Shown here in pieces: positions 16,504 through 25,564 of a stretch of 64,000 nt of DNA. A program made the translations under genes and the position numbers. The stretch's first letter is position 1, and the number at the start of each line of letters is the position of its first letter. The stretch spans positions 15,785-79,784 of the forward strand of contig DASYCJ010000047.1 in the NCBI GenBank assembly GCA_036500225.1, given 5' to 3'. Source of the DNA: DASUBN01 sp036500225 (GTDB lineage Bacteria; Pseudomonadota; Gammaproteobacteria; Natronospirales; REEB76). The notes beneath the pieces were generated by a model. It ran no database searches. It saw only the letters and a program-made list of their open reading frames with translations, and was not told the DNA's origin.

Positions 16504-16516
16504 GCGCGCTGGGACT

Positions 16517-17392
16517 CTACTCGAAGTTGACGAAGGTCGTCCCCAGGGGCGTCACAGTCGCGTGGGTGGTCTGCAGGAACCGCAGGGTGTTCGTCTGGTT
16601 GGCAACATCCAGAGCTGCATCGCAGGTGAAGGCCAGAGTGTACGAGCCGGCAGGCAGGAACCCGACCGTGAAGTTATAACGGCTGGTGGTGGCGTTGAAA
16701 CCCACCAGAGCCGAGGAGAAGGGCTGCACCCGGTTAGCCGGCGCCGTGATGTCGACGTCCGTGGGAGTGACGTCGCCTTTGTACACGTACACCGAGGGTG
16801 CGAGACAGGTGATGAGGGATGTCCCCACCTCACCGGTGATGGCGCCCGACTCCTCGTTTATCACCGCCCGGATAGAGGGGATGAGCTGGTACTTGGTCGG
16901 GTCGTTCGGATCCGGGATGATGGACTTGCGCAGGTTGAAATCTGCCGTGAGGTTGATGTCCCCGCCACTCACCAAGGTGAAGTCCACCGGTATGACCACC
17001 CGCGACGAGACGCCCGGCGGCACGTAGAGGGTATGTATCCCATCCGGCAGCACGATGTTGGACTGCGCGAAGTCCGGGTCGCCAACCACGGTCAGGATCA
17101 GGCTGGTGTAGTGGCCGGGTTGGGCCTGGATACCAGTCACCACGGTCTGGGCCAGGCCGCCCTGCAGGCCGAACAGGTCGATGGAGCTGGCTGGCCGTAT
17201 GTCGATGACCGTGGAGGTCACATTAGGGCCGCTGAGTTCGATCTGGGAGAAGGTGATGTTCACCGACGAAGCCAGATCGATAGGGGCATCGGTCATGGCG
17301 AGGTTTATGCCGTGGATATCGCCGCCGCCGCAGCTCGCGAGCAAAAAGGCGGCCAGCGCCGGGATGGCGATCTTCAACATCCGGTTCAGCAT
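16517..17392 (-). CDS. DUF4382 domain lipoprotein
   Basis: A secreted or membrane-anchored lipoprotein of 291 residues. The signal peptide ends in the lipobox LASC (Cys near residue 21), followed by a GGGD linker. The core INLAMTDAPIDLASSVNITFSQIEL with later HYTSLILTV is characteristic of DUF4382, a beta-rich extracellular domain of unknown function. A second, C-terminal beta-sandwich-like half includes AGSYTLAFTCDAA, with two Cys positions that could pair. No enzyme motif is visible. The gene stands alone, facing the MFS gene. Confidence 0.8.
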   Translation of the reverse strand: MLNRMLKIAIPALAAFLLASCGGGDIHGINLAMTDAPIDLASSVNITFSQIELSGPNVTSTVIDIRPASSIDLFGLQGGLAQTVVTGIQAQPGHYTSLILTVVGDPDFAQSNIVLPDGIHTLYVPPGVSSRVVIPVDFTLVSGGDINLTADFNLRKSIIPDPNDPTKYQLIPSIRAVINEESGAITGEVGTSLITCLAPSVYVYKGDVTPTDVDITAPANRVQPFSSALVGFNATTSRYNFTVGFLPAGSYTLAFTCDAALDVANQTNTLRFLQTTHATVTPLGTTFVNFE

Positions 17393-17504
17393 GGGGTCTC
17401 CACAAAATCCTGAGGCGGGGGCGGGTATTCATGAGACTAAACGCCCGCCGGGGTGCGCAGTTTACCTTGGGGCGGGCCCTCTGTCCTTACGCGATACCTG
17501 GCGT

Positions 17505-17548
17505 AAAAAAAGGGGTCTCTCGTCAAAGGGGGAAAACGAGAGACCCCT
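17505..17548 (-). terminator. Strong intrinsic terminator downstream of hutH
   Basis: On the minus strand AGGGGTCTCTCGT pairs perfectly with ACGAGAGACCCCT over 13 bp, with a 12-nt loop, and is followed by TTTTTTTAC. It is 133 bases beyond the hutH stop, leaving a 3' region of about 130 bases with no supported ORF. The rest of the 17393-17680 gap holds only the leader of the DUF4382 gene. Confidence 0.88.
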
Positions 17549-17680
17549 GGACATCTCCGCATTGCGCGGGTGACGTCATAAACCTTCAGTTGGCGGAGTA
17601 TAGAAGAAACGACCCAATATGTCATGTTGCGGACATATTTGGCGTGCGCAGTATCTCTCGCGAAAAGCCCGACGTTTCTT

Positions 17681-19207
17681 TTAGAGAGACAGGTTGCCGA
17701 GAGAGGGGATTGAGGCGCTGAGCAGACTGCCATCTCCGAGGGCGGTGGCTACCCGGGCCATGTCGCCGTCCAGCCGGCGATCGCCCTTGGCAGCAGGAGC
17801 CAGTTCGCGGATACGGGCCTGCAGGGGCTCCAGTTCCCGGGTGGTCTTGGCAGGACGCTGCAGGTCGATGGCTTCCGCCGCTGCCAGCGCCTCCACTGCC
17901 AGGATGTGGGAGAGGTTCTTCAGGATGCGGCCGAGTTTCACGCCCGCCCAGGGCGCCATGCTCACGTGGTCCTCCTGGCCGGCGGAGGTGGGTACCGTAT
18001 CGGCGGAGGCCGGATGCGCCAGGGTCTTGTTCTCGGAGGCCAACGCCGCCGCCGTCACGTGCGCGATCATGAAGCCGGACTCCAGGCCCGCATCCCGTGC
18101 GAGGAACATGGGCAGTCGCGGGTTCACCTTACGCAGCATGAGGTCGATGCGCCGCTCGGCGATGTTACCGAGTTCGGTCATGGCGATGGCCATGAAGTCC
18201 GAGACGAAGGCCAGGGGTTCGGCGTGGAAGTTGCCGCCGGAGAGCACATCCTCGCCGAAGATCAGCGGGTTGTCGGAGACGCTGTTGAGTTCCCGCTCCA
18301 GCACGCCGCGTACGTGTACCAGGGTGTCCCATACCGCGCCGTATACCTGGGGCATGCAACGCAGGGCATAAGGGTCCTGCACCCGATCGCAGCCCTGGTG
18401 GCTGTTCCATATATCGCTGCCCGTCAGCAGGGAGCGGAACCGTTCCGCCACATGCATCTGACCATGCATGTTACGCACCGCATGGATACGCGCATCGAAG
18501 GGGCTGTAGCTGCCGGCCAGGGCTTCCAGGGTCAGCGCGCCCATGGCGATTGACGCGGCGAGTGAGCGCTCGGCGCCGATCCAGCCCAGGATGGCGAGGG
18601 CGGCACTGAGTTGGGTGCCGTTCAAGAGCGCCAGGCCTTCCTTCGCTTCCAGCTGCACCGGCTTCACGCCGGCGGCTTTCAGTACGGCTTCGCCTTCGAG
18701 GCGTTTGCCTTGATGCAGGGCTTCACCCTCGCCGATGAGAGCGAGGGTCATGTGTGCCAGTGGCGCCAGGTCGCCGGAGGCGCCCACGGAACCCTGGGAC
18801 GGGATCACCGGCAACACATCGTGGTTCAAGAGCGCCAGCAGAGTCTCCACCACCTCGGGACGGATGCCGGAATTACCGATGGCGAGGCTATTGGCCTTGA
18901 GCAGCAGTATCTGCCGCACCACCGCTGCCGGTAGGGGCTCGCCCACGCCGCAGGCGTGACTGCGCACCAGGTTGTACTGCAACTGGGTGAGCCGGTCCCG
19001 AGTGATGTGCTGGCGCGCCAGGGCGCCGAAGCCGGTATTGATGCCGTAACACACCTGGGAGGTGTCGATGACCTTGCGCACCGTATCCACGCTTGCCTGC
19101 ATGGCGCGACGTGCTTCCGCTCCCAGGCTCACGGTGGGACGCTGCTGCTCGAGACTCTTCAGATCATCGAGCTTCAGGTCGTGGCCGGTGAGAGTGAGGC
19201 TGCTCAT
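17681..19207 (-). CDS. hutH: Histidine ammonia-lyase
   Basis: First enzyme of histidine degradation: non-oxidative deamination of histidine to urocanate. The 508-residue protein has the Ala-Ser-Gly at 143-145, within GSVGASGDLAPLAH, that cyclises to the MIO electrophile. The YGINTGFG block near residue 54 supplies the catalytic Tyr, and HVTAAALASE and QEDHVSM are further family blocks. It overlaps the hutI stop by ATGA, so hutI is translated first on the same mRNA and hutH second. Confidence 0.97.
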   Translation of the reverse strand: MSSLTLTGHDLKLDDLKSLEQQRPTVSLGAEARRAMQASVDTVRKVIDTSQVCYGINTGFGALARQHITRDRLTQLQYNLVRSHACGVGEPLPAAVVRQILLLKANSLAIGNSGIRPEVVETLLALLNHDVLPVIPSQGSVGASGDLAPLAHMTLALIGEGEALHQGKRLEGEAVLKAAGVKPVQLEAKEGLALLNGTQLSAALAILGWIGAERSLAASIAMGALTLEALAGSYSPFDARIHAVRNMHGQMHVAERFRSLLTGSDIWNSHQGCDRVQDPYALRCMPQVYGAVWDTLVHVRGVLERELNSVSDNPLIFGEDVLSGGNFHAEPLAFVSDFMAIAMTELGNIAERRIDLMLRKVNPRLPMFLARDAGLESGFMIAHVTAAALASENKTLAHPASADTVPTSAGQEDHVSMAPWAGVKLGRILKNLSHILAVEALAAAEAIDLQRPAKTTRELEPLQARIRELAPAAKGDRRLDGDMARVATALGDGSLLSASIPSLGNLSL

Positions 19208-20370
19208 GTGCGTTTTCCCTTGAAGAAACGCTGGACGGGCTTGATGCCGCCCAGTTGATAGCTGAAGAGACCCGGCCCGGGGATGTCCCAGAGGCAGAAG
19301 TCCGCGTCCGACCCCGGCGCGAGGGCGCCGATTCTACCCTCAAGTCCCAGGGCGCGGGCGGCATTCGCGGTCACACCCGTCAGCACTTCCTCGGTGCTCA
19401 AGCCGAACAGCGTGCCGGCCATGTGCATGGCAGTGTGCAGGCTCGGCACCGGCGAAGTGCCAGGGTTGAGGTCTGTAGCTACCGCCAGCGCAACCTCATG
19501 CTTGCGCAAGAGGTCCACCGGAGGTCTGCGGGTCTCTTTCAGGAAATAGAATGCGGCCGGTAGCAGTACCGCCACGGTGCCGGCCTTGCCCATGGCCTTT
19601 GCGTCGGCCTCATCCATATATTCAAGATGATCGCAGGACAGCGCGCCCAGTTCCGCGGCGCGGCGCGTGGCACCCATGTTGGAAAGCTGATCGGTATGGG
19701 CTCTCAACTTCAATCCGAGTTTGGCGGCCCGCTCCGCCAGACGTTCCAGGTCACCCACCTGGAATGCGATGTGTTCCACGAAGATATCCACCGCCTCCGC
19801 GAGCTTCTCCCCGGCCACCACCGGGAGCATGCGCCCCATCACCTCATCCATATAAGCATCGCGGGTGGTACCCGGCGGCACCGCATGGGCGCCGATGAAA
19901 GTGGCGGTGATACCTAAAGGGATATGGCGCGGCAGGGCACGGATGGCCCGCAACATCTTGAGCTCGGTCTCGAGGTCGAGCCCGTAGCCGCTCTTGATCT
20001 CCACGTGGGTCACGCCTTCGGCCACCAGGGATTGCAGGCGCGGCAAGGTCTGTTCGATGAGCTGGGCTTCGCTGGCAGCCCGCACCGCCTTCACGGTGCT
20101 GATGATGCCGCCGCCGGCCTTGGCGATGTCCGCATAGCTCGCGCCCTGCATCTTGAGCAGGTGCTCGGCCATGCGGTCGCCGGCATAGAGGGCATGGGTA
20201 TGGCAGTCGATGAAGCCGGGTAGCGCCAGCGTGCCGCCCGCATCCAGGGTCTCCAGGGCGGGGGCATCGGGACCATCCAGGGCGGCGATCCGGCCGTCTT
20301 TCACGGCGAAACTCCGGGCCGTGCCCGTCCCGGTGAATACCCGAGCGTTTTTCACCAACAAGTCATGCAT
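19204..20370 (-). CDS. hutI: Imidazolonepropionase
   Basis: Third enzyme of the pathway: hydrolyses 4-imidazolone-5-propionate to N-formimino-glutamate. An amidohydrolase of 388 residues with metal-binding FIDCHTHALYAGDR, then KSGYGLDLETELKML, GAHAVPPG, the metal His in LRAHTDQLSN, and VALATDLNPGTSP. The start at 20370 gives the usual short MHDLLVKNARV N-terminus; ATG at 20403 would add 11 residues and is less typical. Only 39 bases separate it from the divergent hutF start, so the two promoters overlap neighbouring coding DNA. Confidence 0.94.
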   Translation of the reverse strand: MHDLLVKNARVFTGTGTARSFAVKDGRIAALDGPDAPALETLDAGGTLALPGFIDCHTHALYAGDRMAEHLLKMQGASYADIAKAGGGIISTVKAVRAASEAQLIEQTLPRLQSLVAEGVTHVEIKSGYGLDLETELKMLRAIRALPRHIPLGITATFIGAHAVPPGTTRDAYMDEVMGRMLPVVAGEKLAEAVDIFVEHIAFQVGDLERLAERAAKLGLKLRAHTDQLSNMGATRRAAELGALSCDHLEYMDEADAKAMGKAGTVAVLLPAAFYFLKETRRPPVDLLRKHEVALAVATDLNPGTSPVPSLHTAMHMAGTLFGLSTEEVLTGVTANAARALGLEGRIGALAPGSDADFCLWDIPGPGLFSYQLGGIKPVQRFFKGKRT

Positions 20371-20409
20371 GATGCGCAGCCCGAGGGAAATCCATGAGAG
20401 CATAAGAGT

Positions 20410-21744
20410 ATGCAGAGCCGTCTGGCTTTTGAATACCTGCTCACGCCCAAAGGGCTGATGCGCGACCAGGCCCTGGTGATCGACCCGGCCGGCCGCATCG
20501 AGCGCATCGAACCCAAGGGGCCTGGCCCCTGTGATGGTTTCTTGGCCATCCCGGGCATGCCCAATGCCCATAGCCATGCCTTCCAGCGGGCCTTGGCCGG
20601 CTACGGTGAGGTGCCGAGCGGCCAGGATTCCTTTTGGAGCTGGCGCGAAGCCATGTACCGGTTAGCCAACCGCGTCGCCCCTGAGCAGATGTTCATCATC
20701 GCCCGCGAGGCTTTCTGGGACATGCTGCGCGGCGGTTTCACCAGCGTCGCCGAGTTCCACTATCTGCACCACATGCTGGACGGTCGGCCCGGGGCGCAGA
20801 TGGCCCGCGCCGTGGTCTCGGCGGCCCAGGAGACCGGCATCCGACTGCGTTTGTTGCCCGTCTTCTATCAGCAGGGTGGTTTCGGCAAGCCGGCCCGGGA
20901 CGAACAGCGCCGCTTCATCCACGCCAGCATCGATGACTTCTGCAGCCTGCTCTCGGAGCTGCACGGAGTGGAGTTGGGATTGGCTCCTCATTCTTTGCGC
21001 GCCGTGCCAGTGGACAGCCTGCCGAAGCTGATCGAGACCACTGCCAAATTCATGGCCGCTGATGCGCCCATCCATATCCACATCAGCGAACAGCGCCGTG
21101 AAGTGGAGGAGTGCCAGACGGCTTATGGCGCGACACCCATCGAAGTGCTGGCAAAACATGTGCGGCTCGACAAACGTTGGAACCTGGTGCATGCGACCCA
21201 TGCCACGCCGAATGAGAGTTCCATCACAGGTACCGCTGGCGCCACGGTGGTAATCTGTCCAATCACGGAAGCTTATCTCGGAGATGGGCTGTTCGCCGCC
21301 CAGGAATTCGTATCGGCTGGTGGACAGATCGCCATCGGTTCCGACAGTAACTGCCGCATCGACGCCATCGAAGAACTGCGATTGCTGGAATACGGTCAGC
21401 GTCTGCGCCAGGAGAGGCGTGCGCGGCTTGCCACCAACGCGGGTCTGGGTGTGCCGTTGTGGAACGCCGCTTGCCGTGGCGGTGCAGCCGCCCTGGGTCA
21501 TGCCAGCGGCGCTCTCGCCCCCGGACATCTCGCCGATCTCGTGGTGTTGCAGCGCGAAGCCCCGGCTCTGCGCGGCCATGATGCGGATACCCTGATGGAT
21601 GCCTTGATCATCGGTGGCAGCCGCGCCGATATCAGTGACGTATATGTGGGGGGCGAGCGGCGTGTACACGCCGGCGTATGCCACGGACAGGATGAGAGCG
21701 CCCACGCTTTCGACGACGTTGTGAAGCGTCTCAATACCTTATGA
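20410..21744 (+). CDS. hutF: Formimidoylglutamate deiminase
   Basis: Converts N-formimino-L-glutamate to N-formyl-L-glutamate plus ammonia, marking the five-step pathway seen in Pseudomonas and Xanthomonas. The 444-residue amidohydrolase has PNAHSHAFQRALAGYG metal binding, HIHISEQRREVEEC, WNLVHATHATPNE and IGSDSNCRIDAIEELR. It is divergent from hutI and followed 7 bases later by hutG, whose product uses its reaction product. No hutC-type regulator is seen in this window. Confidence 0.95.
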   Translation: MQSRLAFEYLLTPKGLMRDQALVIDPAGRIERIEPKGPGPCDGFLAIPGMPNAHSHAFQRALAGYGEVPSGQDSFWSWREAMYRLANRVAPEQMFIIAREAFWDMLRGGFTSVAEFHYLHHMLDGRPGAQMARAVVSAAQETGIRLRLLPVFYQQGGFGKPARDEQRRFIHASIDDFCSLLSELHGVELGLAPHSLRAVPVDSLPKLIETTAKFMAADAPIHIHISEQRREVEECQTAYGATPIEVLAKHVRLDKRWNLVHATHATPNESSITGTAGATVVICPITEAYLGDGLFAAQEFVSAGGQIAIGSDSNCRIDAIEELRLLEYGQRLRQERRARLATNAGLGVPLWNAACRGGAAALGHASGALAPGHLADLVVLQREAPALRGHDADTLMDALIIGGSRADISDVYVGGERRVHAGVCHGQDESAHAFDDVVKRLNTL

Positions 21745-21751
21745 GAACCAG

Positions 21752-22570
21752 ATGAAGATAACCTCGTTCCATATCCGCGAAGCCAGCAACAAAGAAGTGC
21801 CCATAGTCGTGAGCATCCCGCACACGGGCATCTATGTGCCGGAGGCCATCCGCGCGGAGTTCGCTTCGAGCTATATCAGCAGCCTACCCATGACGGACTG
21901 GTATCTGCATCACCTTTACGATTTCTTGCCGGCAATGGGTATCACCACCATCTATGGTACTTACAGCCGTTTCGTGGCGGACGTGAACCGGCCGCCGGAC
22001 GACAGGCCCCTTTATCCTGGTCGCTATGAGACCGGCTTCGTGGCTGCCAAGACCTTCTGGGGTGAAGAGATCTATTCCCGTCCGCCGAGCCCTGAGGAGA
22101 TCAAGCAGCGCCGCGACCTGGTGCATGCGCCTTATCACGCGCGACTCCTGGAACTTCTGCAGAGCCGTATCACGCGTTTCGGTGCGGTGGCGCTCATCGA
22201 TGCCCACAGCGTGGCATCCCGGGCGAACCTTGTGCACGATGCGCTCAAGGATGACGTCTATCTGGGTGACCGGGACGGCAAGACCAACTCCGGTTGGCTC
22301 ACCTCCAGCGTGGAACACGGCTTCCGGGCGGCGGGTCTCAGGGTCTCCCGCAACAATCCCTACAAGGGTGGTTATATCACCGAACATTACGGCCAGATGG
22401 CCCGGGTGGCGGCCTTGCAGGTGGAGATGCGCTGGGGTCTGTATCTGGATGAGTCCCATCCGGAGCGCACGCCTACCCACGCCAAGTTCGGTGCCTTCAA
22501 GAGCGTATTGAGCGACGTATTCACCGGGCTGCTTTCGGAGATCAACAAGCGCCGCCAAGTGAGCAAGTAA
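21752..22570 (+). CDS. hutG: N-formylglutamate deformylase (N-formylglutamate amidohydrolase)
   Basis: Last step of this pathway variant: hydrolyses N-formylglutamate to glutamate and formate. The 272-residue protein has VVSIPHTGIYVPE near the N-terminus, DVNRPPDDRPLYPGRYETG, and IDAHSV with a probable metal ligand, all typical of the N-formylglutamate amidohydrolase family rather than the arginase-type HutG. It starts 7 bases after hutF, so the pair forms one transcript. Confidence 0.95.
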   Translation: MKITSFHIREASNKEVPIVVSIPHTGIYVPEAIRAEFASSYISSLPMTDWYLHHLYDFLPAMGITTIYGTYSRFVADVNRPPDDRPLYPGRYETGFVAAKTFWGEEIYSRPPSPEEIKQRRDLVHAPYHARLLELLQSRITRFGAVALIDAHSVASRANLVHDALKDDVYLGDRDGKTNSGWLTSSVEHGFRAAGLRVSRNNPYKGGYITEHYGQMARVAALQVEMRWGLYLDESHPERTPTHAKFGAFKSVLSDVFTGLLSEINKRRQVSK

Positions 22571-22612
22571 TTGACCTGAGCAAATAGGTCCTACAACCCG
22601 GGGAGAACGACC

Positions 22613-22999
22613 ATGCAAAGTCCGATCCTGCTCCTTGCCCGCGTACTGATGTCCTATATCTTCCTGTTCGCGGGCTATAACAAGATGCTCAATACCGAGC
22701 CCACCCAGCAGTTCATGCATCACCTCGGCCTGCCCGGATTCTTCGCCTATCTCGTGATCCTGCTCGAGATCGGTGGCGGCCTCGCGATCCTGCTGGGCGC
22801 CTACACTCGCATCGCAGCATTCTTGTTGGCGGGCTTCTGCCTGTTGACAGCTCTCCTGGTGCACTTCCATACCGACGACCCCAGCAACATGCTGCATTTC
22901 ATGAAGAACCTCAGCATGGCCGGCGGTTTCCTGGTGTTGGCCTTGCACGGTGCCGGGCGTTATAGCCTGGGCCATCAGTTCCGCCTGCGCTGGAGCTGA
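22613..22999 (+). CDS. DoxX family membrane protein
   Basis: A 128-residue inner-membrane protein with four predicted helices. LLARVLMSYIFLFAGYNKML and LEIGGGLAILLGAYTRIAAFLLAGFCLL are the DoxX signature. Relatives are tied to quinol or thiosulfate oxidation or oxidative stress, but most are uncharacterised; there is no visible link to histidine use beyond position 42 bases after hutG. GGGGAGA precedes the ATG at good spacing. A bidirectional terminator follows. Confidence 0.88.
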   Translation: MQSPILLLARVLMSYIFLFAGYNKMLNTEPTQQFMHHLGLPGFFAYLVILLEIGGGLAILLGAYTRIAAFLLAGFCLLTALLVHFHTDDPSNMLHFMKNLSMAGGFLVLALHGAGRYSLGHQFRLRWS

Positions 23000-23013
23000 T
23001 CCTCTAAAAAAAG

Positions 23014-23045
23014 AAAAGGCGAGCGGCTCGCGCCGCTCGCCTTTT
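23014..23045. terminator. Bidirectional intrinsic terminator (doxX / methyltransferase-like pair)
   Basis: AAAAGGCGAGCGGC and GCCGCTCGCCTTTT form a perfect 14-bp stem with a TCGC loop, flanked by A-rich and T-rich tracts, between convergent transcription units. Confidence 0.92.
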
Positions 23046-23062
23046 TCATGTGCGATGAGTGC

Positions 23063-23887
23063 TTAGGGTTTGACGAACTTCAAGGTCATGCGGTCGCTCT
23101 CACCGATGGCGGCGTACTTTGTCTTGTCCTTGTCGCCCAGTGTGTAGGTGGGCGGCAGGGTCCATACACCCTGCGGATAGTCCTTGGTGTCCTTGGGATT
23201 GGCGTTGATCTCCGATTGCCCGGCTAACTTGAAGCCAGCCTTCTCGGCTTCCTCGATCACATAGTCCACCGGCATGTAGCCGGTCTTGAACACCTGGTCC
23301 ACGCTCTTTCCGGCGGCGGCGCGGTGTTCGCACACGCCGAACACGCCACTGTGCTTCAGCACCTTGAAGGCGGCCTGGAACACGTTGTCCAACTGGTCGC
23401 GGCCCTGCCAGTTATGCAGGTTACGGAAGGTCAGCACCATGTCCGCCGAACCCTCGGCACCCAGATCCATCTTGGCGGGGGGCGAGAAGTCCACCACTTT
23501 CACTTTGCCGTAGACATCGGGTTTGGCCTTGAGCTTGCCGAGGTAACGCACCGTGCCATCGGACTCGGAATCACCCTTGGCGGGCACCACCGCGTCGATG
23601 AGCTGACCATGCTCGCGCAATACCGGAGCCAGCACCTCCGTGTACCAGCCGTTGCCGGGCCAGAGCTGCACCACGGTCATGTCGGGTTTCAGACCGAAGA
23701 ACTCCAGGGTCTGTTTGGGATGCCGGTATTGATCGCGGGACGCATTGGCAGGATCGCGCCAGGAACCAGCGAGCGCCTGGCTGAGGGCGGTGTCGACACC
23801 GCTGCTGTCGGCAGCGGGCTGCGGGGCCGCGATGGCGGAGAAGGCCAGTGCGCTGCAGGCGATGAGGCTAAGCTTCAGGGACTTCAT
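23063..23887 (-). CDS. Exported class I methyltransferase-like protein (first copy)
   Basis: A 274-residue protein with a signal peptide (MKSLKLSLIACSALAFSAIA, probable cleavage after ALA-like residues near 21) followed by a Rossmann methyltransferase-like domain of the COG4798 type. RDQYRHPKQTLEFFGLKPDMTVVQLWPGNGWYTEVLAP is the motif I region, but the acidic residue that normally ends strand 1 is Gln and the glycine loop is WPGNG. VLTFRNLHNW and CEHRAAAGKS are further family blocks. Export of an SAM-dependent enzyme is unexpected, since the periplasm has no known SAM pool. It ends in the same ESDRMTLKFVKP tail as the neighbouring paralogue. Confidence 0.75.
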   Translation of the reverse strand: MKSLKLSLIACSALAFSAIAAPQPAADSSGVDTALSQALAGSWRDPANASRDQYRHPKQTLEFFGLKPDMTVVQLWPGNGWYTEVLAPVLREHGQLIDAVVPAKGDSESDGTVRYLGKLKAKPDVYGKVKVVDFSPPAKMDLGAEGSADMVLTFRNLHNWQGRDQLDNVFQAAFKVLKHSGVFGVCEHRAAAGKSVDQVFKTGYMPVDYVIEEAEKAGFKLAGQSEINANPKDTKDYPQGVWTLPPTYTLGDKDKTKYAAIGESDRMTLKFVKP

Positions 23888-23897
23888 GGTGCCTACC

Positions 23898-24686
23898 TTA
23901 TTGCTTGGGTTTCACGAACTTGAGGGTCATGCGGTCGCTCTCGCCGATGGCCTTTAGCTTGGGATCGGTGCCGTCCGGCTGCAGGTTGTGGATGTTGATG
24001 CTCTCGTCATCCTTAGGATTGGCGTTGATCTCCGAGGTGCCAGCCAGCATGAAACCGTGCTTCAGGCCCATGTTGATCATGTAGTCCTCGGGGATGCGAT
24101 GCAATGCATCTGAAGATTGCTTTGCGTCGCTATAGGGACGGGCGCGGTGCTCTTCGATGCCCAGCACGCCACCGGCTTTCAGCACTTTGTACGCAGCATC
24201 GAATACCGAGTCCAACTCCGCTTCGCTGTCATTCAGCCAGTCATGGGTATTACGGAAGGTCACCACCATGTCCGCGGAGCCGGGGGCTCCAAGGTCGGTC
24301 TTGGTAGGAGGTACGAACTCCACGAGTTTCACCTCGCCGAAGTTGGCCTTGTTGGCCTGGAGCATGTCGGCGAACTTGCCAGTGGTCTTGCCCGTGGCTT
24401 CGATCAGGTGACCGTGACCCTTCAATACTGGTGCAAGTATCTCCGTGAACCAGCCGCCACCGGGCGCCAGTTCCACCACGGTCATGTCCGGCTGCAAGCC
24501 GAAGAACTCCAGAGTCTGGATGGGGTGCCGGTATTGATCCCGGGCCTTGTGCGCATCGGAGCGCCAACTCCCGGCGACTGCCTGGTGCAGGAGCGCATCT
24601 GCACTGCCGGTGTCAGAAGCGGGCAGGGCACCGGACATCCCGAGGGATGCCGCTACGGCGAATACGGCGACGATGAGCTTTTGCAT
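23898..24686 (-). CDS. Exported class I methyltransferase-like protein (second copy)
   Basis: A 262-residue paralogue of the gene 10 bases downstream, with a signal peptide (MQKLIVAVFAVAASLGMSGA) and the same fold: RDQYRHPIQTLEFFGLQPDMTVVELAPGGGWFTEILAP, here with the canonical Glu and GGG loop of motif I, then VVTFRNTHDWLN and GIEEHRARP. By eye the two copies are about half identical over the mature part. This copy looks competent for SAM binding; its neighbour less so. They form a two-gene minus-strand unit ending at the shared terminator with doxX. Substrate unknown. Confidence 0.75.
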   Translation of the reverse strand: MQKLIVAVFAVAASLGMSGALPASDTGSADALLHQAVAGSWRSDAHKARDQYRHPIQTLEFFGLQPDMTVVELAPGGGWFTEILAPVLKGHGHLIEATGKTTGKFADMLQANKANFGEVKLVEFVPPTKTDLGAPGSADMVVTFRNTHDWLNDSEAELDSVFDAAYKVLKAGGVLGIEEHRARPYSDAKQSSDALHRIPEDYMINMGLKHGFMLAGTSEINANPKDDESINIHNLQPDGTDPKLKAIGESDRMTLKFVKPKQ

Positions 24687-24829
24687 GGTTATCTCCCGGA
24701 AACCGGCCTACATGGTATGCCGGGCACTCGGCTTATGGGCGCGGATATGGTAAAAAGTGCGCCGGTTCTAAGGTCTTATGCCTTTATTCTTCTGTTTGTG
24801 TCTGGATCTCATCCAGCCGATTGGAGCCC

Positions 24830-25564
24830 ATGAGTCACGAGAAGTTCAACTTCGTCCTACAGCAGAGCCGGATGATCACACCGCGCGTGCTGCAGATGAA
24901 CCTGCGCCGCGAGGATGGACAGGCGTTCACCTACGTGCCGGGCCAGTTCATCACCCTGCACCTGCCCTTCGAGGCCATGGAGCTGCGCCGCAGTTACAGC
25001 GTCGCCACCATCCCCGGCAGTGGTGGTGACGTGGAGATCGCGGTCACCCACGTCGATGGCGGCCGTGCGACCGGTCTCCTGTTCGCCATGCAGCCCGGCG
25101 ACCGCATCGCTGCGACCGGCCCCTTCGGCCGCTTCGTGCTGCGGGAAGACCCGCCGTCCCGTTATCTCTTGATCGCTACCGGTACCGGGGTCTCGCCCTA
25201 CCGGGCCATGTTGCCGCAATTGAAACTTTTGCTGGCAGCCAAACAGCATACTGCGGTGGTGATGCTGGGGGTGCGCGGGCCAGATGAGTTGCTGTTCGGC
25301 GGGGACTTCATCGAATTCGCCAAAGAGAATCCGGGTTTCGACTTCGTGGCCAACTTCAGCCGTCGCATCTCAGACCCGGCTCAGGCCCATGAGCGCAAGG
25401 GCTATGTGCAGGAGCATCTCAAGGAACTCAAGCCAGATCCGAAGCATGACATCGTGTACCTCTGCGGCAACCCGGACATGATCGATATCTCGGTGGAGTT
25501 CCTTAAAGCCATCGGTTTCGACAATACGAATCTCCGTCGCGAGAAATACGTCTCTTCAAACTGA
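24830..25564 (+). CDS. fpr: Ferredoxin/flavodoxin--NADP reductase
   Basis: An FAD flavoprotein exchanging electrons between NADPH and ferredoxin or flavodoxin in the cytosol. The 244-residue protein shows the FAD-binding RRSYSVAT, the GDRIAATGPFGRFVL region, the NADP pyrophosphate loop LLIATGTGVSPYRAML, and YLCGNPDMIDI near the C-terminus, the usual single-domain FNR layout. ATG at 24830 follows TTGGAGCCC; an upstream TTG at 24821 is less likely. It is a single-gene unit, and repeat copy B starts inside its final codons. Confidence 0.9.
   Translation: MSHEKFNFVLQQSRMITPRVLQMNLRREDGQAFTYVPGQFITLHLPFEAMELRRSYSVATIPGSGGDVEIAVTHVDGGRATGLLFAMQPGDRIAATGPFGRFVLREDPPSRYLLIATGTGVSPYRAMLPQLKLLLAAKQHTAVVMLGVRGPDELLFGGDFIEFAKENPGFDFVANFSRRISDPAQAHERKGYVQEHLKELKPDPKHDIVYLCGNPDMIDISVEFLKAIGFDNTNLRREKYVSSN

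Noticed and set aside
17437..17733. Minus-strand 98-codon frame in the DUF4382-hutH gap
   Set aside because: It runs over the hutH 3' end and straight through the strong terminator stem; no family resemblance.
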